Source of the DNA: Hyphomonadaceae bacterium UBA1001
GTDB lineage: Bacteria > Pseudomonadota > Alphaproteobacteria > Caulobacterales > Aquidulcibacteraceae
Direction: 5' to 3'
Assembly: GCA_002291875.1 (NCBI GenBank)
Contig: DBAV01000078.1
Location: 1-11,118 of the forward strand
DNA: 11,118 nucleotides
Position 1 is the stretch's first letter. Each line of letters opens with the position of its first letter. Under the pieces are notes generated by a model. It saw nothing but the letters and a program-made list of their open reading frames with translations. It had not been told where the DNA came from and did no database searches. A program made the translations under genes and the position numbers. This document shows positions 1 to 6,667 of the stretch, piece by piece.

Positions 1-391
1 CCCCATTGGCGGCCGACGCGACATAGATCGACAGCGGCTTGAACGCGTAACCAAAGCTGCGCGGGATCATGAACAGCCGCACGCCTAGCCCGTCGCTCGC
101 CACGCCCGCGTCGGCCAGTCGCGCCAGTGCCCACGCGCGGGGGTTTTCAGCATCCCCCTGACCATGTTCGCGTCCGCGAAACTCGAACAAAGCGGGCCGA
201 TTGACGCCGAAGAGCGGGCTCAGCCGATCGGCCTCGTCCAAGCGGTCCAGATCGAGCGCCATCACCAGCATCCGAAAGTCGAAGATCCTTCTGAACGGGG
301 TCGTGCGGACATGACGCGTCGTCGCGTCGAACACCGTCAGCGGGCTGGTGTCCGCCTGGTCCGAAATCGCCTGCACGCGGCCCCTCCCCAT
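1..391 (-). CDS. DUF1365 domain protein, partial (C-terminus outside window)
   Basis: The first 130 residues of a DUF1365 family protein are present; the gene runs off the left edge. The N-terminal half shows the family pattern: a basic stretch with an aromatic-rich strand (about 26-44), then the LDLDRLDE segment (47-54), an FGVNRPALF stretch (61-69), a REHG (74-77) and the PRSFGYAFKPLSIY block (110-123). Homologues usually read F-N-P in that last block; here it is F-K-P. The ATG follows the stop of the upstream FAD oxidoreductase by one base (TGACATG), so the two are very probably co-translated; a GTG five codons later is an alternative start. The biochemical function of DUF1365 is not firmly known. 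It recurs beside COG2907 oxidoreductases and cyclopropane-fatty-acid-synthase-like methyltransferases, so a role in modifying unsaturated membrane fatty acids is inferred. Family assignment is confident, function is not. Confidence 0.88.
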   Translation of the reverse strand, partial: MGRGRVQAISDQADTSPLTVFDATTRHVRTTPFRRIFDFRMLVMALDLDRLDEADRLSPLFGVNRPALFEFRGREHGQGDAENPRAWALARLADAGVASDGLGVRLFMIPRSFGYAFKPLSIYVASAANG

Positions 392-392
392 G

Positions 393-1715
393 TCAGGCCG
401 CCTCCACTCCGTCAGAAGCCTCGAGCGACGCCACCGGCAGCGCGCGATGCAACCCATGGGCATCGGCGGCCGCTTCCCAGGGCAGGGAGGCGCCGATCCG
501 CTGCGCCACGTGCAGGCCCGAGCGCAGCCCGTCCTCGTGAAAGCCATAGCCCAGCCATGCCCCGGCGAACCAAAGCCCCCCTTGCCCCTGGATCGCATCG
601 AACCCGGCCTGGGCCAGCATGGCCTCACGGTCGAACTGGGGGTGATCATAGCTGTAGGTCGAGAAGGTCAACTCGGGATCGGGGTCGATCGGCGGATTGA
701 GCGTGACGAACAGATCGCGCGTCGGGTCGAGCCCCTGAAGCAGGTTCATCCAATAGGAGACCCCCACCTTGCCATCGCGGCGCCGCAGATAGTTCCAGCT
801 GGCCCAGGCCGCGCGTCGGCGCGGCATCAGGCGCGGGTCGCGGTGAAGCACCACCCGGTTCGGCGCATAGCGTACCTGGCCAAGAAGGCGCCGCTGTGCG
901 GCGGCACTGTCCGGCAACATCGCCATCGCCTGGTCCGAGTGACAGGCAAAGACAACGTGGTCGAACGTGCCAAGCGATCCGTCATCGCCCGAAAGCTCGA
1001 CCCCCGCGGCGGTAGGGCTGGCCCTGCGGACGGGGGTGGACAGCCTGAGGCGACCACCCAGCCGCGCGGTGATGGCCGACACATACGAGATCGATCCACC
1101 AAGCACGGTGCTCCAGCGTGGACGCTTGGTGTGCAGCAGCCGGTGATTGTCGAAGAACCTCAGAAAGCTGTGTGCCGGAAAGGCCATCATCTCGCCCTCG
1201 CCCGAGGACCAGATCGCCGCGCCCATGGGCAGCAGATAGCCGTGACGAAAGGCGGGGCCGAACCGATGGCGGTCGAGGTACTCGCCCAGCGAATCAGGCC
1301 CCACCGACCCCGCCGCCAGATCGGCCCGCGCCTGTTTCGAAAAGCGCACGATCTGCGCCAGCATCGAAAGGTGACCCGGATCGAAGAGGTTGCGGCGCCA
1401 TGCGAACAGCCCCCCGACGCCATTGCTCGACCATTCGCGTCCACCCTCGTCGGCAAGCGAAAAGCTCATGTCGGACGGACGGGTGGGCACGCCCAGATAC
1501 TCGAACAGGCGGGTGAGCAGGGGGTAATTCGCCTCGTTGTAGACGATGAAGCCGGTATCGACGGCGATCTGCCGGCCGGTGTGCTCGATGAGCGCGGTGT
1601 TTGCGTGCCCGCCCGGTCGGCTGTCGGCCTCGAACACCGAGACGTCGAATGTCCGCCCGAGCGCGAGTGCCGCACCCAGGCCCGACACGCCTGATCCGAT
1701 GACTGCGATCCTCAT
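393..1715 (-). CDS. COG2907-type NAD/FAD-binding amine-oxidase-like protein
   Basis: A 440-residue flavoprotein of the amine oxidase / phytoene desaturase superfamily, closest to the COG2907 group. A Rossmann dinucleotide fold starts at residue 2 with GSGVSG (7-12) and the ribose-binding acid E29, followed by the second FAD motif RPGGHANT (33-40). The C-terminal FAD-binding segment FAGAWLGYGFHEDG lies at about 383-396. No signal peptide or membrane span is evident. The start is the ATG that overlaps the photolyase stop as ATGA, so translation is probably coupled to phrB; the Rossmann strand begins right after this Met, leaving no room for a later start. It is followed after one base by DUF1365. 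In related loci this type of flavoprotein accompanies fatty-acid methyltransferases and photooxidative-stress genes, so an oxidase or desaturase acting on phospholipid acyl chains is likely by context. The substrate cannot be read from the sequence. Confidence 0.9.
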   Translation of the reverse strand: MRIAVIGSGVSGLGAALALGRTFDVSVFEADSRPGGHANTALIEHTGRQIAVDTGFIVYNEANYPLLTRLFEYLGVPTRPSDMSFSLADEGGREWSSNGVGGLFAWRRNLFDPGHLSMLAQIVRFSKQARADLAAGSVGPDSLGEYLDRHRFGPAFRHGYLLPMGAAIWSSGEGEMMAFPAHSFLRFFDNHRLLHTKRPRWSTVLGGSISYVSAITARLGGRLRLSTPVRRASPTAAGVELSGDDGSLGTFDHVVFACHSDQAMAMLPDSAAAQRRLLGQVRYAPNRVVLHRDPRLMPRRRAAWASWNYLRRRDGKVGVSYWMNLLQGLDPTRDLFVTLNPPIDPDPELTFSTYSYDHPQFDREAMLAQAGFDAIQGQGGLWFAGAWLGYGFHEDGLRSGLHVAQRIGASLPWEAAADAHGLHRALPVASLEASDGVEAA

Positions 1716-3175
1716 CCCTCAACCCCTTCGCCCGAAGACCCCTTGAGCACCGCGAATGCGTCGAGGGCGCGCGCGCGCGCAGCCTTGTGATCGACGATGG
1801 GCAGGGGATAGTCCGTTCCCAGCCTGACGCCCGCTCGCGCCAGCGCGCTGGGCAATGCGGTCCATGGCTGATGGATCACATTCGCCTCCAGTCGCGAGAG
1901 TTCGGGCACCCACCGGCGCACATACGCGCCTTCGGGATCGAACTTCTCGCCCTGCGTCACCGGGTTGAAAATCCGAAAATAGGGGGCGGCATCCGCACCG
2001 CTGCCGGCCACCCACTGCCAGCTGGCTGAATTGTTGGCGAGGTCCGCATCGACGAGCGTATCCCAGAACCAGGCCTGCCCGGCGCGCCAGTCCTGAAGCA
2101 GGTGCTTGATCAGGAAGGAGGCGCAGATCATCCGCACGCGATTGTGCATCCAACCGGTCTGCCACAGCTGGCGCATGCCGGCATCGACGATGGGATAACC
2201 GGTCCGCCCGCCCTGCCAGGCGGCCAGGGCATCCTGGTCCTGCCGCCAGGCCACCCTGTCGAAGGTGTCGCGCCAGTTCGCCTGTGGCAGGTTGGGCCAG
2301 TGAAAAAGCAGGTGTGTCGAGAAGTCGCGCCAGCCCAGTTCGCGCAGATAGGCCTCGCCATGGGCCCCACCCGCGCGCGTTACGGCCTCCCAGACGGTGC
2401 GGACCGAAATCTCACCCCAATGCAGGTGCGGCGACAGGCGCGAGGTGCCTTCGACGGCCGGAAGATTGCGCTGGTCGCCATAGCCGCCATGTGCGCCCAG
2501 CACATAGCGGTCCAGCTGCGCGCGTGCTCCGTCCTCGCCCGGCGTCCAGTCCGCGCCGAAGCCCGCTGCCCAGTCGGGACGGCCCCGATAGAGTGACCAG
2601 TCGGCCAGCGCTTCGCCGCGGGGGTGCTCTGGCGAGACCAATACATCGGGTGCCGGCTCGATCGCGCCCTTGGGCCCCAGCGGTCCGAGCGCCCGCCAGA
2701 ACGGACTGAACACCTTGTAGGGCCCGCCCGAACCGGTCTTCAGCGTCCAGGGTTCCCGGATCACATTGCCCGGGTGCGAGTGCACCTCGACCCCGCCCAC
2801 AGCCAGCACCGCCTTGAGTTCGGTGTCGCGTGCGACGGCATGAGGCTCATAGCAGCGGTTCCAGTGCACGCTGGCGATGCCGTGCTCCTGGCACAGGGCA
2901 GGCAGGATCAGCATGGGGTCGCCGCGCAGCAGCACCAGGTGTCCGCCCAGCGCTTCGATCCGCCCCTTCAGCTTGACCAGCGAGCGTTCCAGCCACCAGC
3001 GCCCGGCGCCCCCCGGAGCCCACGGGTCGGTGGTGTCGAGGACATAGAGCAGCAGCACCGGTCCGCGTGCCGCGGCATCGGCCAGTGCGGGATTGTCCGC
3101 CAGCCTCAAGTCCTGGCGGAACCACATGAGGCTGGGCCGGGGGCTGCCGACTTCGACGGGCGTGCGCTTGCTCAT
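1712..3175 (-). CDS. phrB: Deoxyribodipyrimidine photolyase (CPD class I)
   Basis: A 487-residue photolyase that would split UV-induced cyclobutane pyrimidine dimers using light and reduced FAD. The N-terminal antenna domain begins with LMWFRQDLRLADNPAL (16-31). The FAD domain has TSRLSPHLHWGEIS (244-257) and TGYPIVDAGMRQLW (325-338). By alignment with E. coli PhrB, the dimer-binding residues are kept: E279, W282, N345 and M349 match E274, W277, N341 and M345. The electron-transfer tryptophans W386, W363 and W310 match W382, W359 and W306, and N382 matches the flavin-contacting N378. This favours a true CPD photolyase over a cryptochrome. E110, in the stretch NRCYEPHA, resembles the folate-antenna contact, but the antenna is unproven. 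The ATG at 3175 has no Shine-Dalgarno; the next Met (17) would cut into the first strand. It heads a unit with the FAD oxidoreductase and DUF1365 genes, which it overlaps or abuts. Confidence 0.96.
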   Translation of the reverse strand: MSKRTPVEVGSPRPSLMWFRQDLRLADNPALADAAARGPVLLLYVLDTTDPWAPGGAGRWWLERSLVKLKGRIEALGGHLVLLRGDPMLILPALCQEHGIASVHWNRCYEPHAVARDTELKAVLAVGGVEVHSHPGNVIREPWTLKTGSGGPYKVFSPFWRALGPLGPKGAIEPAPDVLVSPEHPRGEALADWSLYRGRPDWAAGFGADWTPGEDGARAQLDRYVLGAHGGYGDQRNLPAVEGTSRLSPHLHWGEISVRTVWEAVTRAGGAHGEAYLRELGWRDFSTHLLFHWPNLPQANWRDTFDRVAWRQDQDALAAWQGGRTGYPIVDAGMRQLWQTGWMHNRVRMICASFLIKHLLQDWRAGQAWFWDTLVDADLANNSASWQWVAGSGADAAPYFRIFNPVTQGEKFDPEGAYVRRWVPELSRLEANVIHQPWTALPSALARAGVRLGTDYPLPIVDHKAARARALDAFAVLKGSSGEGVEG

Positions 3176-3181
3176 GCACTC

Positions 3182-3211
3182 ATTCTACGGCCGCTCGGTG
3201 CGATTGGATCA
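3182..3211 (-). promoter_or_regulatory. Candidate ECF sigma (RpoE/ChrR-type) promoter for phrB
   Basis: On the minus strand, TGATCC (3211-3206) is followed by an 18-base spacer and TAGAAT (3187-3182). As I recall it, the RpoE/ChrR (ECF11) consensus of alphaproteobacteria such as Rhodobacter sphaeroides has TGATCC at -35 and a TA-rich -10 about 18 bases on, and a photolyase gene is one of its known targets. The hexamer, the spacing and the gene behind it all agree, but only one site is available here, so this is a strong candidate and not proof. The -10 ends 6 bases before the phrB ATG. Confidence 0.6.
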
Positions 3212-3220
3212 ATGAAAGCC

Positions 3221-3250
3221 CTCACGCTTGCGCCGCAGGCCCGCTATATG
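3221..3250 (+). promoter_or_regulatory. Candidate housekeeping promoter for kdsA
   Basis: TATATG at 3245-3250 sits in a GCTATATGACG context that resembles an alphaproteobacterial -10. CTCACG at 3221-3226, 18 bases upstream, is only a weak -35 (3 of 6). If used, transcription would begin near 3257, downstream of the two possible upstream ATG starts at 3212 and 3248 and just ahead of the Shine-Dalgarno at 3263. It lies back to back with the phrB promoter in the 99-base gap between the genes. The call is tentative because the -35 is poor. Confidence 0.3.
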
Positions 3251-3262
3251 ACGCCTGTTTGC

Positions 3263-3266
3263 GGAG
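3263..3266 (+). promoter_or_regulatory. Ribosome binding site deciding the kdsA start
   Basis: GGAG lies 8 bases before an in-frame TTG at 3275, which is good Shine-Dalgarno spacing. The upstream in-frame ATGs at 3212 and 3248 have no comparable site. The codons between 3248 and 3275 also have few G or C third positions, unlike the gene body, which argues that they are not coding. Confidence 0.55.
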
Positions 3267-3274
3267 CCAATGCA

Positions 3275-4147
3275 TTGAACGCCCCTTTGTCCAGCCAGCC
3301 CAATCCCGTGGTCGAGATCGGTCCGCAGGGCGGTCGCCGCGTTGCGCTTTCGAACGGCTCGCGGCTTTCCTTCATCGCCGGGCCCTGCGCCATGGAGAGC
3401 CGGGCGCATGCGCTGGAGACGGCGACAGCCCTCAAGGAGATGGCCGAGCGGCTGGGCGTCGGGCTGATCTACAAGACCTCGTTCGACAAGGCCAACCGCA
3501 CCAGCCTGTCCAGCGAGCGGGGCCTGGGCCTTGATGCCGCGCTGGACATCTTTGCCGAGATTCGCGAATCGACGGGCCTGCCGGTTCTCACCGACGTGCA
3601 CCTGCCCGAACAGTGCGAGCCGGTGGCGCGTGTCGTCGACGTGCTGCAGATCCCCGCCTTCCTGTGCCGTCAGACCGACCTGTTGCTGGCCGCGGCCGCG
3701 ACGGGGCGGGCTGTGAATGTCAAGAAAGGCCAGTTCCTGGCGCCGTGGGACATGAAGAATGTCGTGTCCAAGCTGACCATGGGCGGCGCGCGCGACGTCA
3801 TTGTCACCGAGCGTGGCGCAAGCTTTGGCTACAACACCCTGGTTTCGGACATGCGGGCGCTGCCCGAGCTTGCCCGCACCGGCGCGCCGGTGGTGTTCGA
3901 CGCCACCCACTCGGTCCAGCAGCCCGGTGGGCTTGGCGGTAAGTCGGGCGGACAGCGCGAAATGGTGCCGGTCCTGGCGCGCGCAGCGGTGGCGGTGGGT
4001 GTGGCCGCGGTCTTCATGGAAACCCACCCCGACCCGGACCATGCGCCCTCCGATGGGCCCAACATGGTGCCCATGCATGAGGCCGAAGCCCTGATGGCTC
4101 TGCTGGTGGAAATCGACGCCGTGGCAAAACGCCATCCGGTCACCTGA
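3275..4147 (+). CDS. kdsA: 3-deoxy-8-phosphooctulonate synthase (Kdo-8-P synthase)
   Basis: A 290-residue cytoplasmic aldolase that condenses phosphoenolpyruvate with arabinose-5-phosphate to make Kdo-8-phosphate for the LPS inner core. Family blocks are clear: IAGPCAMES (34-42), YKTSFDKANRTS (66-77), TDVHLPEQ (106-113), PAFLCRQTDLL (127-137), NVKKGQF (148-154), DATHSVQQPGG (209-219) and FMETHPDPDHAPSD (247-260). C38, H212, E249 and D260 have the same mutual spacing as the metal ligands of Aquifex KdsA (Cys11, His185, Glu222, Asp233). It therefore belongs to the metal-dependent class; E. coli KdsA has Asn in place of the Cys. The TTG start is chosen for its GGAG site and codon composition; it gives a length close to the E. 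coli enzyme (284). ATG 3248 (299 aa) is the alternative. hldE follows after 34 bases. Confidence 0.95.
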   Translation: MNAPLSSQPNPVVEIGPQGGRRVALSNGSRLSFIAGPCAMESRAHALETATALKEMAERLGVGLIYKTSFDKANRTSLSSERGLGLDAALDIFAEIRESTGLPVLTDVHLPEQCEPVARVVDVLQIPAFLCRQTDLLLAAAATGRAVNVKKGQFLAPWDMKNVVSKLTMGGARDVIVTERGASFGYNTLVSDMRALPELARTGAPVVFDATHSVQQPGGLGGKSGGQREMVPVLARAAVAVGVAAVFMETHPDPDHAPSDGPNMVPMHEAEALMALLVEIDAVAKRHPVT

Positions 4148-4181
4148 CAGAGGGTTCGCGCCCCTTACGCACGAGGACCCG

Positions 4182-5660
4182 ATGATCGACGTCAGCCGCC
4201 TGCAACAGCTGTTGGGCGAAGCATCCGGCAAGCGTGTCGTCTGTGTCGGCGACATCATGCTCGACCGCTATGTGTATGGCGAGGTCCGCCGCGTGTCGGC
4301 CGAGGCGCCGATCCCCGTGCTGCGGCAGGGCGAGGTGCGGGCCATGCTGGGCGCTGCGGGCAATGTTGCGCGCAATGTCGCCTCGCTGGGCGCGCTGGCG
4401 ACCCTGGTGGGCGTGGTGGGCGAGGATGCCGCCGGCGCGGAGGTCACCCTGCTGGTGGGTTCGACCGAGGGCATCGAGGGCGAGATCATTCCCGCGCGTG
4501 GCCGTCCGACCACCATAAAGACCCGCTTCATCGCTGCCGGACAGCAATTGCTGCGGGTCGACAACGAGATCACCGCGCCGATCGATGCGGTCACGGCCAG
4601 CGCCCTGGCCGAAGCGGCCGAAGCGGCATTGGACCATGCCGCCGTGCTGCTGGTCTCGGACTATGCCAAGGGCACGGTCACCCAGGCGCTGGTCGAGCGG
4701 CTGACCAGGGCGGCCGCCCGGCGCGGTGTTCCGGTGGTGGTCGATCCCAAGGGCTTGGCGTTCGAGCGCTATGGCGCGGTGGATGTCATCAAGCCCAATG
4801 CCAGCGAACTCTCGGCAGCGACCGGGCTGGCGTGCGACACCGATGAAGAGGTTGTCTCGGCGTGCAGGGTACTGCTTGGCGCCTGCGCGGCGGGCGCGGT
4901 TCTGGTCACGCGGTCGGCGCGCGGCATGACGCTGGTCACCCGCGGAGGTCTGGTGGAACACGGCCCGGCGCGTCCGCTCGAGGTGTTCGACGTGTCCGGT
5001 GCGGGCGACACCAGCCTTGCGGCGATCGCGGTCGCTCTGGCCGGGGGCGGCGATCTGGCGGCCTCGATGCAGCTGGCGCTGGTGGCGTCCGGCGTGGCGG
5101 TCTCGAAGGTGGGAACAGCCGCGGTGTTCGCCGAAGAGGTGCTGGAGGCTGCAGCGCGCGACGAGCTTCAGTCCAGGCCCCTTGGAAAGATTGCCGATGC
5201 GGCGCGTGCGGCGGACATTGCCGACGGCTGGCGGCGCAAGGGCCTGACGGTCGGTTTCACCAATGGGTGTTTCGATGTGCTCCATGCAGGGCATGTCGAC
5301 CTGCTGCGCCAGGCGCGCGGGCATTGTGACCGGCTTGTCCTCGGCCTCAACACCGATGCGTCGGTCCGGCGCCTAAAGGGCGAGAGCCGACCGGTGAACA
5401 CACAGGAAGCGCGTGCGGCCGTGCTGGCTGCGCTTGCGACCGTCGACCTGGTCGTGCTGTTCGACCAGGAGACACCGATCGAGCTGATCCGCATGGTCCG
5501 GCCGGATGTGCTGGTGAAGGGGTCGGACTATACGGTCGAATCGGTTGTGGGGGCCTCGGAAGTGCAAGGATGGGGCGGGCGCGTTGTCCTGGCCGACCTG
5601 ACGCCGGGCCTTTCGACCACCAACACCATCAGGCGCATTCGGAACGCGGGCAGGGCATGA
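4182..5660 (+). CDS. hldE: Bifunctional heptose-7-phosphate kinase / heptose-1-phosphate adenylyltransferase
   Basis: A 492-residue fusion enzyme (formerly rfaE) catalysing two steps towards ADP-heptose: phosphorylation of D-glycero-beta-D-manno-heptose 7-phosphate at C1, and later transfer of AMP. The N-terminal ribokinase/PfkB domain (about 1-325) has GDIMLDRYVYGEV (23-35), AEAPIPV (40-46), GAAGNVARN (57-65), and the signature DVSGAGDT (270-277) with D276 as catalytic base. The C-terminal nucleotidyltransferase domain (about 350-492) has FTNGCFDVLHAGHVDLL (359-375) with the HxGH motif at H368-H371, then KGSDY (446-450) and the closing STTNTIRRI (478-486). Both halves look intact, and the length is near that of E. 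coli HldE (477). The ATG is preceded by GAGGA (4173-4177). It lies between kdsA and hldD; its TGA overlaps the hldD ATG as ATGA. Confidence 0.97.
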   Translation: MIDVSRLQQLLGEASGKRVVCVGDIMLDRYVYGEVRRVSAEAPIPVLRQGEVRAMLGAAGNVARNVASLGALATLVGVVGEDAAGAEVTLLVGSTEGIEGEIIPARGRPTTIKTRFIAAGQQLLRVDNEITAPIDAVTASALAEAAEAALDHAAVLLVSDYAKGTVTQALVERLTRAAARRGVPVVVDPKGLAFERYGAVDVIKPNASELSAATGLACDTDEEVVSACRVLLGACAAGAVLVTRSARGMTLVTRGGLVEHGPARPLEVFDVSGAGDTSLAAIAVALAGGGDLAASMQLALVASGVAVSKVGTAAVFAEEVLEAAARDELQSRPLGKIADAARAADIADGWRRKGLTVGFTNGCFDVLHAGHVDLLRQARGHCDRLVLGLNTDASVRRLKGESRPVNTQEARAAVLAALATVDLVVLFDQETPIELIRMVRPDVLVKGSDYTVESVVGASEVQGWGGRVVLADLTPGLSTTNTIRRIRNAGRA

Positions 5661-6658
5661 GCCAGGGCTTGATCTATGTGACGGGCGGGGCGGGCTTCAT
5701 CGGCTCGAACATTGTTGGGCGGCTGGCCGGGCGCCCGGACTGCGAGGTCGTGGTGTGCGACACCTTTGGCGACGCGCAGGACGGCAAATGGCGCAATCTG
5801 GCCAATCATCGCGTCACCCGTTTTGTTGCCCCCGCCGACCAGGATCGCTTTCTCGAGGATCATTGGCGCGCCATCCTTGCGGTCATCCACATGGGCGCGA
5901 TTTCGGCCACCACCGAGCGTGACGTGGACAGCATCGTCGCCACCAACATCACCCTGTCCCAGCGTCTGTGGGAATGGTGCGCCCATCGCCAGTGCCCGCT
6001 GATCTATGCATCGTCCGCGGCGACCTATGGCGATGGCACGCAGGGTTTTGTCGACGACAATGCCATCGAGGCGGTGCGCGGCCTTCGTCCGCTGAATGCC
6101 TATGGCTGGTCGAAGAAGGTGTTCGACGAATACGCGCTCGATCGTGCGGCGTGCGGGGTCGCCCCGCCGATATGGGCGGGCCTGCGGTTCTTCAATGTCT
6201 ATGGACCGAACGAATACCACAAGGGCGCCCAGAGATCGGTGGTCGCCACCATCCACCCCCAAATCATGGCCGAGGGACAGGTGCGACTGTTCCGCTCGCA
6301 CCGCCCCGATTTCGCCGATGGCGGGCAATTGCGCGATTTCATCCATGTGCGCGACTGCGTCGATGTGGTGGAGTGGCTGCTGGAGAGTGGCACCCATGGC
6401 GGCATCGTGAATGTCGGTACCGGTGCGGCCCGGTCTTTCCGGGATCTGGCCGAGGCAACCTTCACCGCACTCGGCCGGCCGCCGCGGATCGAGTTTGTCG
6501 ACACGCCCGAGGCAATCCGCGACAAGTATCAGTATTTCACGCAGGCCGACCTGACCCGCCTCAGGACCCTGGGCTTTCCGGGTCAGTTCACCCCACTCGA
6601 GGACGGTGTTGCGGATTACGTTCGCAACTATCTCGAACGCGAGAACGCCTACGCCTGA
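5657..6658 (+). CDS. hldD: ADP-L-glycero-D-manno-heptose 6-epimerase
   Basis: A 333-residue extended short-chain dehydrogenase that inverts C6 of ADP-D-glycero-D-manno-heptose to give the L-glycero form used by heptosyltransferases in the LPS inner core. The NAD(P)-binding motif TGGAGFIG is at 9-16. The active site has SSAATYG (119-125) and YxxxK as Y149-K153 in NAYGWSKK. The family block FFNVYGPNEYHKG (178-190) and RDFIHVRD (226-233) identify HldD among the sugar-nucleotide epimerases. The ATG overlaps the hldE stop as ATGA, implying coupled translation; a longer in-frame reading would run back into hldE and is rejected. It is the last gene of the kdsA-hldE-hldD unit. Its 3' end overlaps the convergent DUF6285 gene by 10 bases, so no room is left for a conventional terminator between them. 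Confidence 0.96.
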   Translation: MSQGLIYVTGGAGFIGSNIVGRLAGRPDCEVVVCDTFGDAQDGKWRNLANHRVTRFVAPADQDRFLEDHWRAILAVIHMGAISATTERDVDSIVATNITLSQRLWEWCAHRQCPLIYASSAATYGDGTQGFVDDNAIEAVRGLRPLNAYGWSKKVFDEYALDRAACGVAPPIWAGLRFFNVYGPNEYHKGAQRSVVATIHPQIMAEGQVRLFRSHRPDFADGGQLRDFIHVRDCVDVVEWLLESGTHGGIVNVGTGAARSFRDLAEATFTALGRPPRIEFVDTPEAIRDKYQYFTQADLTRLRTLGFPGQFTPLEDGVADYVRNYLERENAYA

Positions 6659-6667
6659 GGCGGAGGC
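6647..6667. repeat. Inverted repeat at the convergent gene junction
   Basis: Two 9-base arms (6647-6655 and 6659-6667) can pair at 8 of 9 positions, with one A-G mismatch at 6651/6663 and a 3-base loop (6656-6658). The loop is exactly the hldD stop codon TGA, and the stop of the opposing DUF6285 gene (6651-6649) lies in the left arm. Neither side has a clear run of T after the stem, so it is not a textbook intrinsic terminator. It could still pause polymerase, protect mRNA 3' ends, or separate the two convergent units in both directions. Confidence 0.5.

Noticed and set aside
348..1694. A 448-codon open frame on the plus strand opposite the FAD oxidoreductase
   Set aside because: It is antisense to a gene with clear FAD motifs. 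Its translation is rich in Arg, Pro, Gly and His with no recognisable motif, as expected for a G+C-rich shadow frame.
1767..1780. Seven GC dinucleotide repeats
   Set aside because: They encode the ordinary Ala-Arg-rich C-terminal helix of the photolyase in a G+C-rich genome, and the frame is intact.
4608..4628. Short tandem repeat of a 9-base unit in hldE
   Set aside because: It encodes an Ala/Glu helix (AEAAEAA) in the kinase domain. Two and a third copies are too few to suggest anything but codon repetition.
3209..5324. Long minus-strand open frames (349 and 394 codons) opposite kdsA and hldE
   Set aside because: Both lie on the complement of highly conserved enzymes, have low-complexity His/Gln/Arg-rich translations and carry no family motif.
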